Below are positions 24,318-36,678 of a stretch of 64,000 nt of DNA, in pieces. Where the stretch lies: assembly GCA_023375675.1 (NCBI GenBank), contig JALQBC010000040.1, positions 62,001-126,000 of the forward strand, read 5' to 3'. The DNA comes from Cytospora piceicola (taxonomy: Eukaryota; Ascomycota; Sordariomycetes; Diaporthales; Cytosporaceae). Numbering within the stretch: position 1 is the first letter of the stretch; the number at the start of each line of letters is the position of its first letter. The notes under the pieces are model-generated. The model worked only from the letters and a program-made list of their open reading frames with translations. It ran no database searches and was not told the origin of the DNA. Both the position numbers and the translations under genes were made by a program.

Positions 24318-26185
24318 TCATATCCTGTTCATCCCAAGAGGATTCATATCTTGCTGGCCGTAGCTGTGTTGGTGGTAGTGGCCCAATGGCGGAGGGCTCC
24401 GTAGTGGGCTCCGCGGCGGGCTTTGCTGGTACTGGCCCATCGGGGGCGGGCTCTGCGAGTACTCCCTACCAGGGCTCGCATATGTAGCGTTTACATCCCA
24501 GCTGGCCTGAGACCCCTTTCCCTCACGCGTCGGCGGTCTTGGGCTCGAGAATGATCTCAAAGGGGCCTGATACCGTGCCGTTGGGCCGAAATAATCTGGT
24601 GTGCGCCGGCCTGAGTGCGTGGGACTTTGGGCCGGGCTCTCAATCGGTGGGCTCGCCGGCGAAGCGAGGTAACTTCTGATGGGAGGATAGATCGGACCCT
24701 CTCGAACTGTGTCCGGTGTTACCATGCCGTCCATCATCATAGTCTTCCCGGAGTCCCGGGACAGCATCTCGTACGAACGTGGATCAGTATTCATCTTCAT
24801 GTCGTCGAGCCTTGCGTCGACAGACACAAACTCGCGCTTCGCCTGGCTGGGGCGATGCGTAAATAGCTCGACCCAGCCAGTTACCATAGACCAGCGTCCG
24901 AGGAGGACAAGCAGCCAGAAGCCGTTCATCTGTTCTAATGTTAGATATCTATCGCTTTTTCGACAAGGAAAAGAAGATGGAAGGAACCGAGGGGGTGGAA
25001 GGGTAATGGGTCTTGAAAAGTAGGCCGGACATACTGCCAAGAGTACGAGAACAGCACCAATCGTCGGCATGTTCACGACCAAAGAGCCGGTCTTATCGAG
25101 GCATCCATTCTTATCTCCACCGTTTGCCAGAAGACAGCGGATCCATGGCATCGCCGTCCCCGGGGTCGTCTTGACCTTCTCAATGGTGTTGTCTTGGAAA
25201 ACAAAGACAATGGCGAAGAATACAACGTCGGTAATGATGATCAATACGATGGCGATTCCGCGCCACTGAAGCTGAATAACCCGACGGACTCGGCGGTACG
25301 CTTGTCGAGGCGTCATGGTTCGAATGCTATTCGTGTACGACGGCAGGCCCGCCGAGTTCTCCGTCGTGGCATTGTTGTCCGCCAAGGATGCGAGGTACAC
25401 CTTGATGCAGTAGCCAAAAGTCGCGAACTGAATAATGATGGTGAGGCCGGCGAAGACGAGTAAGGGTATCCACAGGTCAGCAAGACTGTTTTCGTGGTTG
25501 ATGTGGCAAGTGGCTCCGAAACGGAACGAAACACCGCTCAATGTTAGGGCCAGAATAATGCCGAGTATTGGTAGACCCCAGCCCACCGCATGAGAAAACC
25601 ACATGAAGTTTCTGCCCACGACAACTTGCCAACAGATTTGGAGGTGGAGGGACAGGGATCGCAGGAAAATCCAGAGAACTCCAGCCCAGCCTCCGATGAC
25701 GATGAATGTGCCCGAGGCCGCACACACGGAACTGGTCTGCATGTCGTTCGGGGTGATGGAATCGTAACACTGCTCTGGATTGCCCGCCAAGGGGATAACA
25801 AAACCCAGGTTCATGAAAGTGACAGCAAATGTCAAGCAAATGCTGAGGTAATGCCGATGTGTCTTGTCGATGGGGAGGACCAGCCAGGACAGCAGCAGAA
25901 ACACACAGCAGACTGTGCTAGCCACTGCAACCCAGTCTGCTGCTATACCCATCGTGTCGAAGTTGTCCGGATACGCCCAAGCAGTCAGAGGACATGGCAG
26001 GCAGCATGATATTCCAGCCTCAGTCATACATAGTCGGCCTTCAACGTCTGCAGTATGATTAGCGAACAAGCCTGTGGTGCGTGCTCAACTGAGTAGGAGA
26101 TGTGTAGCTTACATCCGCCATCCCCAAACTGCAAAGCGTTGAGGAAAGGAGCAGGGCATTCAATCAAGCTGAGATTAGTAGCCAT
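24318..26185 (-). CDS. Seven-transmembrane Frizzled-like receptor protein
   Basis: Three exons (26185-26113, 26047-25035, 24929-24318) give 565 residues. The N-terminal ectodomain is cysteine-rich (MTEAGISCCLPCPLTAW). Seven hydrophobic segments follow, from ADWVAVASTVCCVFLLLSW through the helix completed across the last splice (TIGAVLVLLA|MNGFWLLVLLG). The organisation (Cys-rich head, 7TM core, long disordered tail) matches the fungal Frizzled/Smoothened-like membrane proteins. The 170-residue cytoplasmic tail is Ser/Pro-rich with repeated SPPP/QSPP/RSPL motifs and many possible phosphorylation sites. It may act as a signal receptor at the plasma membrane; ligand and G-protein coupling are unknown. 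All splice phases close. Confidence 0.82.
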
Positions 26186-29100
26186 CTTGGCTGCTTGTCG
26201 ACTGAAGTCGAGCTCGCAGTAACAGAAGACAACGAGTTGTTATTCCAGTCCAAGGATTTATATCGGCGCTGGTGAGTCCTTTGAATATGGCGATCTGCCT
26301 GGAGCTATGACCAATCTCAACAGTCAGGCTGTATAGATGGGGATGCGCAGAGAAACCGGTCTCCGTAATACACAAGTCGCAGTCGTATATAGGTATCGAG
26401 GGTATACTGAAAGTCGTCGGGCGTTCAGAATGATCATGGGGCGAGAGACGGCGCGTTTGGGTTCCGTAGCGTCAAAGATGATCTTGGGAAGGTGGACCCT
26501 CTCACAAATCAATAGTTGCCCCAGCTATCCAGTTTTGCAGAAAGGAGGGGGAGCCTCCTGTCGCGTAACGTGGTGCTGCAAGACGAGAGGCAAGAATAGT
26601 GGTCGACGTGGACACGGAATATATTATCTTCAAGAGGCGGGGAGCGCGGACTGCAGATAGCACAGAGATAGTGGTGACTTGGTGAGATGACTATGATGGC
26701 AGTAGCATGACTGAATTCCCTTTCGTCCACGCAAAACACTAGGTTTCGAAGCAATTGTCAAACAAGGAGAGATGTCGGGTGAGCCATAACAAGAAAAGGC
26801 GGCAGGTGGGAGGAAGCATGATTCCATCATAGACCAACGGTGGAAGGGTCTAGGAGGGTAGGGCAGTAGTATGTATTTACAAGAAAGAAAGGGACGGATG
26901 CACAGGCAGGGGTCTCCAGACGACAAGGTCGCCGCGAGGGTGCAAGGACATGGGGATGTCGTGTGGACGGTGCGGGTTGTGAGTGGCCGCAAAGCGTGAA
27001 GGGTAACATTATTGATGAGAACGGAGTCTGCAATCCTACACACCCATTCCGACCACCACCCTTGTTGGATTTTTATCAAGCAGTCAAGGAAGGGCAAAGG
27101 TTGCTGGGGCTCAGGGTCGGGACCGGGGCCGGGGATATGATGGATCCAGACGGAGAGGAACAGGACCCCCTTTTTTCTTGGTCCTCTTCTTCTTTTCTCG
27201 TGAGATGCGTGGATGGGGCTCTCCGCTCTTTGTGGGAATTGCGTTGCCTCTCTGCCTCTCTTGGCACAGGCCGGCGCGTGTTGATATTTGCTTTTCGATT
27301 CTCCCATGTCTCGTGAACGACTGCATCTCAAACAGATATTAGGACAACTGGTCTGCTGCTCATGCTGGTTTGGCTGCAGTGGAACGGGACACGAAAGTAT
27401 CAAGGTCCTGGTTGCATTGGTGATCAGCGACGAGAGGCATTGATTGGGGAGGAGGAGAGGAGGAGGATGACCGCCGCAGCATGGCAAGAACCAGGTGTTC
27501 TATCCAGTGAGCGGGTGGTACGACAGACAGTACCTGGTACAGTACAGTAGACCACTTAAGTACATTACTTAGCACCAACGTGAGCAATTATCATTGCAGG
27601 TCCGGGGTCGCCACACAACCCATGATTTTCGATTTGCCCCACGTCTACAAAAGCTCAAGTGCTCACCCACCTGCCGCGCACCAAACACTACATACCGGTA
27701 CACAATAGTACACTGCAAACAGAGCAAAGCTAACACGATCTGGGCAAGAACTTAGCTACCTAGGTACGTACATACTTAATTAGGTACATACCTAGGTACA
27801 TAGGTATGCTATGTACATACATAGATTTCAAGGTGGGGCGTATGTAAACGTACTGTACTGCACATAAACCCTGCAGGAACATGGATCCTTCACAATGGGC
27901 CGCTGAACCAACGACCGAAGAGGCAGTCGTGATGGATTTACGGGGCACCTTACTAACAATGACCAATCACCAGCAGCTGACATGCAGGGGTTGTTGAAAT
28001 TATATATGTACAAGTGCGATATACTTAGGTAGTGACAGCGTAGATCAGCGGCATATTATCGATAGTATTATTATCAACCTGGTATTCAGAAGTCAGCGAA
28101 CATTACAAGGTAGTAGTATCCAGTGAGACATTTGTAAATCTGTATTGTGATAGTGTCGCTAGCACGTTGAAGCAAGGATTATCACCTCCAAAAGTCAAAA
28201 GTGGTAAGATTGAGGAGTGCCCAGGTGGTCCCTTCCTTCCAGCTACAGCAACACACATAGTACACTGGTATATGCCTGCAGCTTAGCTATCTAGAGGGAT
28301 GTACCCACCTGGGTAGGTAGATCTTCGCCGTTTCCCACTGATAGGATTTGGGTTCTGGGCTACCTACTGTGTAGGTATCTACCTGATACCCAGTAGTACT
28401 CCATACTAAGGTAAGTACTTCTTACATACTGTACATTTGGGGTCCTTCACCTTCAACTCTCCGCTCCGCCGCTCGAGCCCACTCAACGGCCCGGATCAAC
28501 GGTTGTGCTATTCCTCAAGTACTTGGAACCTTGGAATGCTGTCCCGGCAGATAAATACCTCGTTATCTGGCCCGTCTCCAAGGTTACAATCAACTTTACG
28601 GAATGCTCGTCTGCCGAACATTTCCCAGGAGGATCCTGTCGACGACCTTGGGGAAACCCCCAGAAGCTTGCACATATTACCATTATGATATTATATAGCG
28701 GCAACCTCGATACTAGGGCTGCTAGGTCACCTGGTGCCTCGCTTCACGGTCCGATTCGACTTATACTACAATGTACAATGTACAGTACAATGTACAACGC
28801 TGTATCCCAGCAGCCACGCACCGCGTACGGAATCCCACGTTGGACGTTGCGATGCGCAGGATCCTGGTCGTACGGGACGGCTAGAGCTTCGAGCTTCGAC
28901 CGACGCTCAATGCAACTGTGCAGATTTCCCGGTCACGACACCACATAACTGCGGGTTTGTGGGCCACAGGGCAGCACTTCATTGAGATCCGAGAGTGGCT
29001 CCTCCAAGCCTTTTAGTGTACTATGAGTGACGCGCTGAAGCACAGGGCCGCATCTGGCTTTTCGGGTCTCCCAAAATTGTACGCATTCGCTGTCGATCTT

Positions 29101-32100
29101 CGATGTCGACGCGTGGTGGTTTCAGAGCATCACGTCGTCGCCCCCAACAACTGCATACTCTGCATGTCTGCTACCAGCAGCCATCCTACGCGGATGTACT
29201 CATATATCAACGAGATAAGCCGAGGCCCACCGCATCACATCGATTTGTGCTGCCTAATTGCTGATAATAGAGTGTGGTAATGCGTATCGCAGTGGATCTC
29301 GCCTGTTGCTATTCTCGGATCAGACTACTGCGGCTTCTTCAGACCCCCTCACTCCACATACATTCACACACAGTGAATCTCCCCTTCAAGGGGCTATTAT
29401 TCCTTCCAGCCTCCTACGCAGGATAGGTACCTAGAAAGATACGACGGCATTGTCAGTATCCTTCCTCTTGCTTCAACACCGACCACATAACAGCCTGTTC
29501 TCACCCGGACACAAGGATGTCCATACACGTACGTGTGACATCTTCAAGTACCTAGGTAGTCTCTCCTGGAAACCACCTGGGCAGCTCTGTTGGACCGGGG
29601 GAGTCCCTGTACGTGCTGCTTTTTTATTTTCTTACATCGTGAGTGGGCGGTCGATTTCGACCGTCAGACCTATCGGCGCCGGCCTGGCCCAAAACCTTGC
29701 GGAGATTGTCCTGTCGGTGGCGTGGTCTCGTAGGGCAAATCACTGTCCAGTCGCCAACTCTGAACGGTTTTGGTGTTCAACATGTACCACCAACATCCTT
29801 GACCCATGCAAATGCAATCGTGGGTGCGTCCAGACTAGCAGATTACCACTACTGGGTACAGTTAGCTGATGATGGCTTGCAGCTTCTCACCTCATCAACA
29901 CGGCGGCGGACGATTCTCTCATCGAATCGGACCTCTAGCCCGTCCAGGTGACGATTTAAAAAATGGACAGCCCCCAACTCCCCTTTTCCGTCTTGCGCCT
30001 GCTGTTTGGGACATCACATCACACAATATGGACCTCTAAGAATCGATAACGACATTGGCAGGTTATCACTGGTCAGTTTGTCCGCTTTTCAGTTCAGCGG
30101 AATGCTACATCCCCTGCATCAAGCCTAAAAGCAAGCAGATCAAGCATGCTCTTGTTTTCCCCGGGCCTTGAAAAAGATCGTTTGGGGTCTCTTATTAGCT
30201 TGCACCCTGTGATATTGTACACAGAAAGCTTTTCAAGAAGCAGGGCTGATAGACCCGCTTCGCGCGTCACCCACACATACAGGCACTTTACGCAGGCTCC
30301 CGATGCGGCTTATACCCAAAAGCAGTATGCCAGGCGCCCAGCCATGGGACTTTCCAGGAAGGAAGATCGCAGCAACGCCGATCCGCGCCGTCCATTAATC
30401 TTGCCTACCGGTACTTACTTGGTAGCTACGTCAAGCTTGATGCCGTTGCCGACGATCAACTGGGCACACAAGGAGGTACGCGATCTGACTGGGCTCTAGG
30501 CCTGTCGCTATCCCCGTGATCCTCGGGTGAGCCTCTGGCCTATGATAGCGTGTGGCACGAACTACCAAGGCAGTCTGTGGTACCGGTGGAGTTGTTTCGC
30601 CGGTCTGTCACGCCTCCGTCACATAAACAGCGCTTTGGCTTCTCGACGACTTGCATCAATGAAGTCATACCTGCTTGCGCTGCCCTGTACTTGGTCAGAT
30701 CGGATCTGAACGGCGTACTTTACAGCTCTTACCTACCTGAGTAGCTAGGTGCATATATACGTCCAGCCACGGCGTGCTGCGAGCTTACTGAGTGCGCACC
30801 ATGTACTTCTTGGCACGTTCGAGATCAGTTGTGCGACCCCATATGCCCGCTGGTAGGGCATCCTTCACATTGCTTTTGCATCGTAATATTCGGCCCGGAC
30901 TGCGATGTCTCGAATCAGATCTCAGGAAACCACTACCAAGCTGATCAGCTCCTGAAATAGTCCGTTCGCCAGTCAGCCTTCCTCTGTGTCACAGATTTGA
31001 CATTCTGACCTCGGAGCCATCAAAAATATTCATCGCCAGAGCATACATGCCACCGTGTTTTCTTACACTCATCGGCAACAGTCTCTCAAGTCAGGGTTGA
31101 TGACAGCGGGCGCTATGAATAATACTCCTTGCTTGAAGAGCCCGGGGAAGCGCATTGCTTACATACCCGTTGTTATCTCTTTCAAACCTTTATCTTACAT
31201 TTGAACGTTGCACGTCCCCACCGCTAGGTCGTTGAACGGTCCAACATTGCACGGCTTGTTCCTGTCATCTTGCGACAACCCCACTCGGTGCCCGAATGGA
31301 CCTTCCTTACATATACTCAAGCTCGAAGCGATCTTTGCTGGGGGCGATTTAGTGGATCATGTTGGTAATTTTTGGCATCACTCACGTTGTTTATCACAGG
31401 CGGGTTACTGCTGTTGCACCAGGTGTCCTCCGTGAGGAGGCAAGGCAACGCTGACCGGCATTGCACTTACGATCTCGAATCCAACATCTCGGCTCAGACC
31501 GTTCAGCCGGGGCGTACTGTATCACGTCACACCACCTTTCGCCTCGCTTGCCACTGAAGGAGCAAATGGTGAGCACCAGGTTGTCTACAACCTACAGGAT
31601 GCCGTTGGAAACACGAATGTCTAAGATCCTCTCGTGCCATGGATTCCCCATTGCAGGACGACACTGCTGACTGGGTGGTATTCGTTATTGGTAGGCCGGG
31701 ATAACCTTGGCCAGGATGCCCTAGGCCTGGACCAAAGTGACCGGCCGTCCAACTTACAGGCAGCTAGAGCTCCTTCCAGAACCTCACTAGAACGCGAAGG
31801 ATGAACCAGAGTCTGGGATCATGGCAGCCCCCAACGGGGATTTGGCTCCTTACCCCTTCCTTGGAAGTCTGAACGAACAAATGTTACTTCTCATCACTTG
31901 CTTCTTACAGCACCGAAGCCCGATGTCTGTGAATCATGGAGGACGGCAGCCTCGAGAAACGGGATTTCAACCACTCTATGCAACAATAGTGCGCATCTAT
32001 TAGGTGCTTTCTGCAGTGTTCTTCACCGACGATGCTTCCCGATAGGTCTTCAGCAACCCCGCAGCTGAAGCGGAGCGGACTCTGGGGGTCGAGAACATGC

Positions 32101-35100
32101 CATGCTGCAATGTTGCGTGGTGTCGGCTTGCCGCCCGTGCGCAAGTGCCGAGCGTGCCTCATTAATGGAAGCTCGATATATCGATCATGCAGCCTCCTCC
32201 CCTGTGCCGCCTCCTGATCGCGGCTGTCAGGCTGTTTTCTGACAAGTTCCGCGCAGCTTGTGGTAGACGGGAGCCCGTTAATGCTACCGAGTGTTTGCAA
32301 CGCTGTGGGGATACCTAGGTGATTGATGAATAATGAGAACAAGTTGCGACAGAGATGCAGACTTTCGCAAAATTTCCGCCTGACTGAGGTAGCCGTCGTA
32401 TTTCATCCGTACGTATCTAGCAAGCCATGCATCAATATCCTCTCCGGCACCTGTCAATGCACTGTATCAATGCAGACGAACGTACCCAGGTAGTCCCCGT
32501 GGGAGCCCATGTAATCCTTGGGTCACATTGTGGCTTCAGCCCTTCTGCAACCCCTTGCTTTTACCATCCCGAAGCAGCGGTCACGCCAAAGACAAAGTAA
32601 ACCAATAAAGTGACGTGCCATTGTCCAGTACCCTGGTGGAAATCATCAGCGACTGCACGGTATGCCTCAAGTTCGTCATTCAGGACATTGCGGGATCGCT
32701 CCGAGGCAGGCTGGCCAATATGACAGTCACGCGAAGTCATTCAGAAAACAGTCTTCTCAGCTGTCAGCCTCCCTAAAATTCGAGATGGATATATATCCAG
32801 TTTTCATCAAAAACGAGGCGACCGGTCGAGGTGTACGGACTGAAAAGTAAGATGATGTCTCGACCTTGACCCATATCAGGACCCCATGCTGTCAACCAGA
32901 TCTGTACGTAAACGGAGACAAATCCGTCGTTTTCATCGAAAGGAAGCTCTAGCATCCGCGAGGAGGAGGTCCCGCTTCCCATCGTGCTCTCAGGATCAGT
33001 CTCAGACAGCTCCCCCGTCTGCCGAGACGAATGTCTTTGAAGGAAGCGTGAGACCCATTGTTTCCCAACCAACGGATCCAAGAAATCGGTGACCGGGCTT
33101 TCATGGATCCTCCCCCACAATGCCCTTTAGCCGAGTGGTCTAGCTATCTCCGGCTAGAGCTCCGAGGCTGGCATGCAAGGGGTCAGGGACGGGTGTTCGC
33201 CGCCGTCACCGCGGGGCGCCTGCAACCAGAACCGACGTTGAACCGCGGTACCCATTGTGATCTGCGAGCTGCTAGTTGCATTTGACTCCAAGAAAATCCA
33301 TCTGTCACAACGGGTCGCAAGAATGCAATGACAGGCGGGCCTGGGGGCCTTTCGACTTGGAACGACTTGGAACGGGATGTTATACTTGACTGGCGACCGG
33401 GTCAAAAAGCCTCTACATTCGAGATGCTCGATTGATCTCGGTGCCATGGCCGAACGCGACGCGAAACACCTGCCGCAAAAAGGCAAGGTGGCCGCGTATG
33501 CCACGTTTTCCCCCGACGGTCCATGTCTGACGTCCCACGTCCCCTTGGCACTTGGCAGGAAGCCTCTTCTTTTTTCCCGTCGTCTCACTAATTTGGCGGT
33601 CCCCACGGAAGCCGCAAGGCACCAGGCACAAATCACTTGCATTTTCGCGACAGGAGCGTTGGCACAGGCAGCGACATACACACTTGCGCATGAATCCCGG
33701 AGGATTTGTCAATTGCAGATTAATTGCGGGGTGACCCCGGCATCATGACGGGTCGTGCTCACCATTTCCGGATATGCCTTCCAGACTGGCAGACTGCCAG
33801 GCTCCACGAGCGGGAGCAGAACAAAGTGTGGGGAGGGGGGGGGGGAGGCAGCACACGACCATGCCTCGATCTTTTATCCCGCTGCGTGGTTGCTTTCTGA
33901 GACCCTTGCCAGGCTCATCCACTTGGGCGATCCTGATGAGTGTGGACGACGCCTTGCCTGATCCCTCGATGTCGAAAACCCGCGCGGACAGCCATCATCA
34001 CGTCGATCCCGTCGTTCGCGAAGGTCCGGACTTGCTGCCTTCGCCGAAGATGGTGGCAGCAATCTCCCCCTCATGGCTTGCCAAGGTGCACAATCGGTTA
34101 GGACTAACCCGGCGACATGCAGGACCGCAGACTCGGAACTTGGCGTAATAAAACCTTGGAAGACTAGAGACCCTGTTCATGCTGTTCCAAGGATCAGTAA
34201 TATGCTGATACTGATGGTTCCGTGGTTCTTGGAGCTTCGCCGTCACAGCCTTGTTCGACGGGATCTCCTTGTAGGGTGCTACGGCGGGTAAAGCTTGCAC
34301 GTCAGACCCTTCAAAGCCACTTTGACACTTCGTGCCGTTACCATGGGATCTCAGCAGTACGGTCATGGCGTGATCTGTATCGAAAATGAAGTTCGTCCTG
34401 CGTGCCGTTTAAGCCCTTCGGCATGTAGGCTTATTCTCTGGGGAATCGCACAGATGCTACCACGGGAATATCTTTCTGTCAACGCCTCCGTAGCCCGGGG
34501 CCGTTATCGTGGACAACGAATGCCGGAATAGAGTGGTATTCTCCCACCCGCAGCAAATGTGTCCGGGGCACGCACGTATCAAGACGGGTATCGTTGTCTC
34601 GTGAAGTCGTCGCAGGCTCGCAGCGCACTATAAGCCGACTGCAGCCGGGTGCCTGTTTCTCCCGTGGCTTTCTGCCGTGTGACTGCTCATGCAGCAGTTG
34701 CTGGAGAGCCTCAGCTTGGCTGCTTGGCTTGCCCTTATGCAGGCCTGTTGCATTTCTTCACGGGTCCAGACCGCGGCCACGATCTGGGTCGCCGAAACCT
34801 TACTAACAAATACAACCTTTGCTGAGCTGGAAGAAGAGTTAGGTAAGCTGGGGTTCCCGAGGACTCGGTACGCCTGATTAAACTACAAACCAAAACATGT
34901 TAGAACCACAGAGCATCGTCAGGCTCCTTCAGGTTTCAAAGCGCCTAATCTGTACTGGTTAGCAACATACACAGGTGAATCTCGGACCGCATTTCCACTA
35001 GCCCAACGGTAGACTTATGAAACGGTATCTACAGTATGGACTCTATGCCTTACGAAGACATCACGAGGACGCGGTGCAAAATCGGGTTCGTGAGCCCGCC

Positions 35101-36678
35101 GGCTGTGGGGTCGCCCTCCAAGGATGGAGCCACATGACAGGGGTCACATCTGAAGGTCCGATTACGACGCTGTTTCTGTGTTGAGTGCGGGAGAGGGGGG
35201 GTCGTTACTCATCCAGGAGTTCCCACAAGTTGCCCTTCCGGCTGACAGAGGACATCGACGATGTAACGACGCATATCCCCAACAACAAACTCCCTGTGGC
35301 TTCAAACCACGAAAAGCGGAAAAAGCTTCTTCGTCCCAGAACGGCCATTGACTTTCAGCCCTCGTGTCGATCATTCAGGGGCGCCGGGGCAGTGTTTTTG
35401 TTTTGTCCTAGTGTTCCTGCGCAAGTGCCGATCCAGCCGCCGAGACTCGTCCGGTGTCCAGGATGGCTACAATAACCTCAAGGTTAGGCCGATACGAAAA
35501 CCTTCTCGAAGAAGGACAAGAAGAAATTAGTAGTCCGCCCTGCATTGATGCCCGGGGACGACTGTTGTGTAAGGCGCTCACAGCCCACCTGCGACCTCCT
35601 CCGCAGCCCTCCTGCACACCGCGTTAGCCCCTGTCACACGCGGCTCGAACTGCACACCTTCTGCATGTTTGCATGGCACCACACCCCTGCCCCGGGACAG
35701 GTCTTTCTTCGCCATCATCTGGGGGAGAGGGCCCCTCGGTATCGGAAACACAGTGGTTCTCCATCCAAAGCCCTCATTCACCCTCCCGCCGGAACTAAAG
35801 TTCGGCCGGAGGAACCGCTCCACAGACAAGGGGTTGCCCGGCGCCCGGGACGAGGGCAGGCCAGGGCGAGGCTGCCTCCGCAGAACCTGCCTGCTTTGCA
35901 CGGATCGCGTGCTGGGGACGACAGGCCGGTTCGGATCTTGCCGGACCACGACGGTTCTGTCCACCGGGCTTGCGAGATTAGGGGCATCGTGAAGGTTTGT
36001 CTCGTTTCTTGTTCCGTGAGATTAATCGAGTCGCGAGCGCTTGCCGCTCGCCCGAAGATGGAGATCTGCTCTATGCTCCGGGGGCTTGAGGCTTGCGACG
36101 AGGCCACAGTTGATGGTCATGAAAGCTGAGGTTGTTGGACATCCACGGGGCATGTGGTTTTACCCACTGAGTAGCACTCAGAGGCAGAAATTCGGGAGCA
36201 GAGCTCGAGATCTGAGAAGCTATCGCTGTCAAGTCACAGATCCTTGGCCAGGAACTGACGAGAACGTCTATTCTCCAGAAAATCTTTTTGCCAGGCCAAT
36301 CCACTTTCCGAAAGTTTGGGTAGTGAGCAAGCAGCCACATCCAGGGATCCAAATCATATAGAATGGCGGCCGCTGTCTCCAAACGTTTCGAAACCCCAAG
36401 TGAAAGCTACGCGAGTAAGTGCTGGCACGAAAGCGGCGACAATATAGCATTACGGTTCTGACGAGTACTGTACTATAGCTGATAATGTTCACTTGTATCC
36501 CCCCTCCCCTTGAGGATGATCCGAGGCTTGCGGTTGCACTGGTATCCCTTCCCGAAACAGCCTTGAAGCTACCAAGTTTCAGGAATAGCAAAATTCCCGA
36601 TAAGGGCAGAGGGAGGCCGTATCCCTCTGTGTACGTGACGATGGCGCCAGATATGCCCGTGCAGTAAGTCTTAACGAT
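26186..36678. other. 10.5-kb gene desert
   Basis: No coding region could be supported. The longest frames (285 codons at 26630-27487 minus, 175 at 33154-33681 minus, 194 at 35545-36129 plus) have low-complexity or random-looking products without domains or clear splice structure. There are no long tandem or terminal inverted repeats visible by eye. Palindromes of the TACCTAGGTA class occur at 27757, 27789, 29549 and 32312, and a TGTACA-rich short direct repeat at 28767-28797. It may hold decayed mobile elements or noncoding transcripts that cannot be recognised without a search. Confidence 0.5.
27757..27798. repeat. Paired TACCTAGGTA palindromes
   Basis: Two exact copies (27757-27766 and 27789-27798) separated by further TAGGTACATA-type sequence. 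Confidence 0.8.

Noticed and set aside
26630..27487. 285-codon minus-strand frame upstream of the 7TM gene
   Set aside because: Begins with TTG, low-complexity product, no domain; more likely the pyrimidine-rich promoter or leader of the 7TM gene.
28767..28797. Overlapping TGTACA-containing direct repeats
   Set aside because: Short, low-complexity and isolated; no gene or structure nearby gives it meaning.
32773..33120. Minus-strand frame with a short stretch (VGKQWVSRFLQRH) recalling the helix-turn-helix of pogo-type transposases
   Set aside because: Only about 13 residues resemble the family; no DDE motif or terminal repeats nearby.
33125..33215. tRNA-like A-box sequence (TAGCCGAGTGGTC)
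   Set aside because: No proper B box, and no acceptor stem pairing could be formed at a sensible distance; at best a relic.
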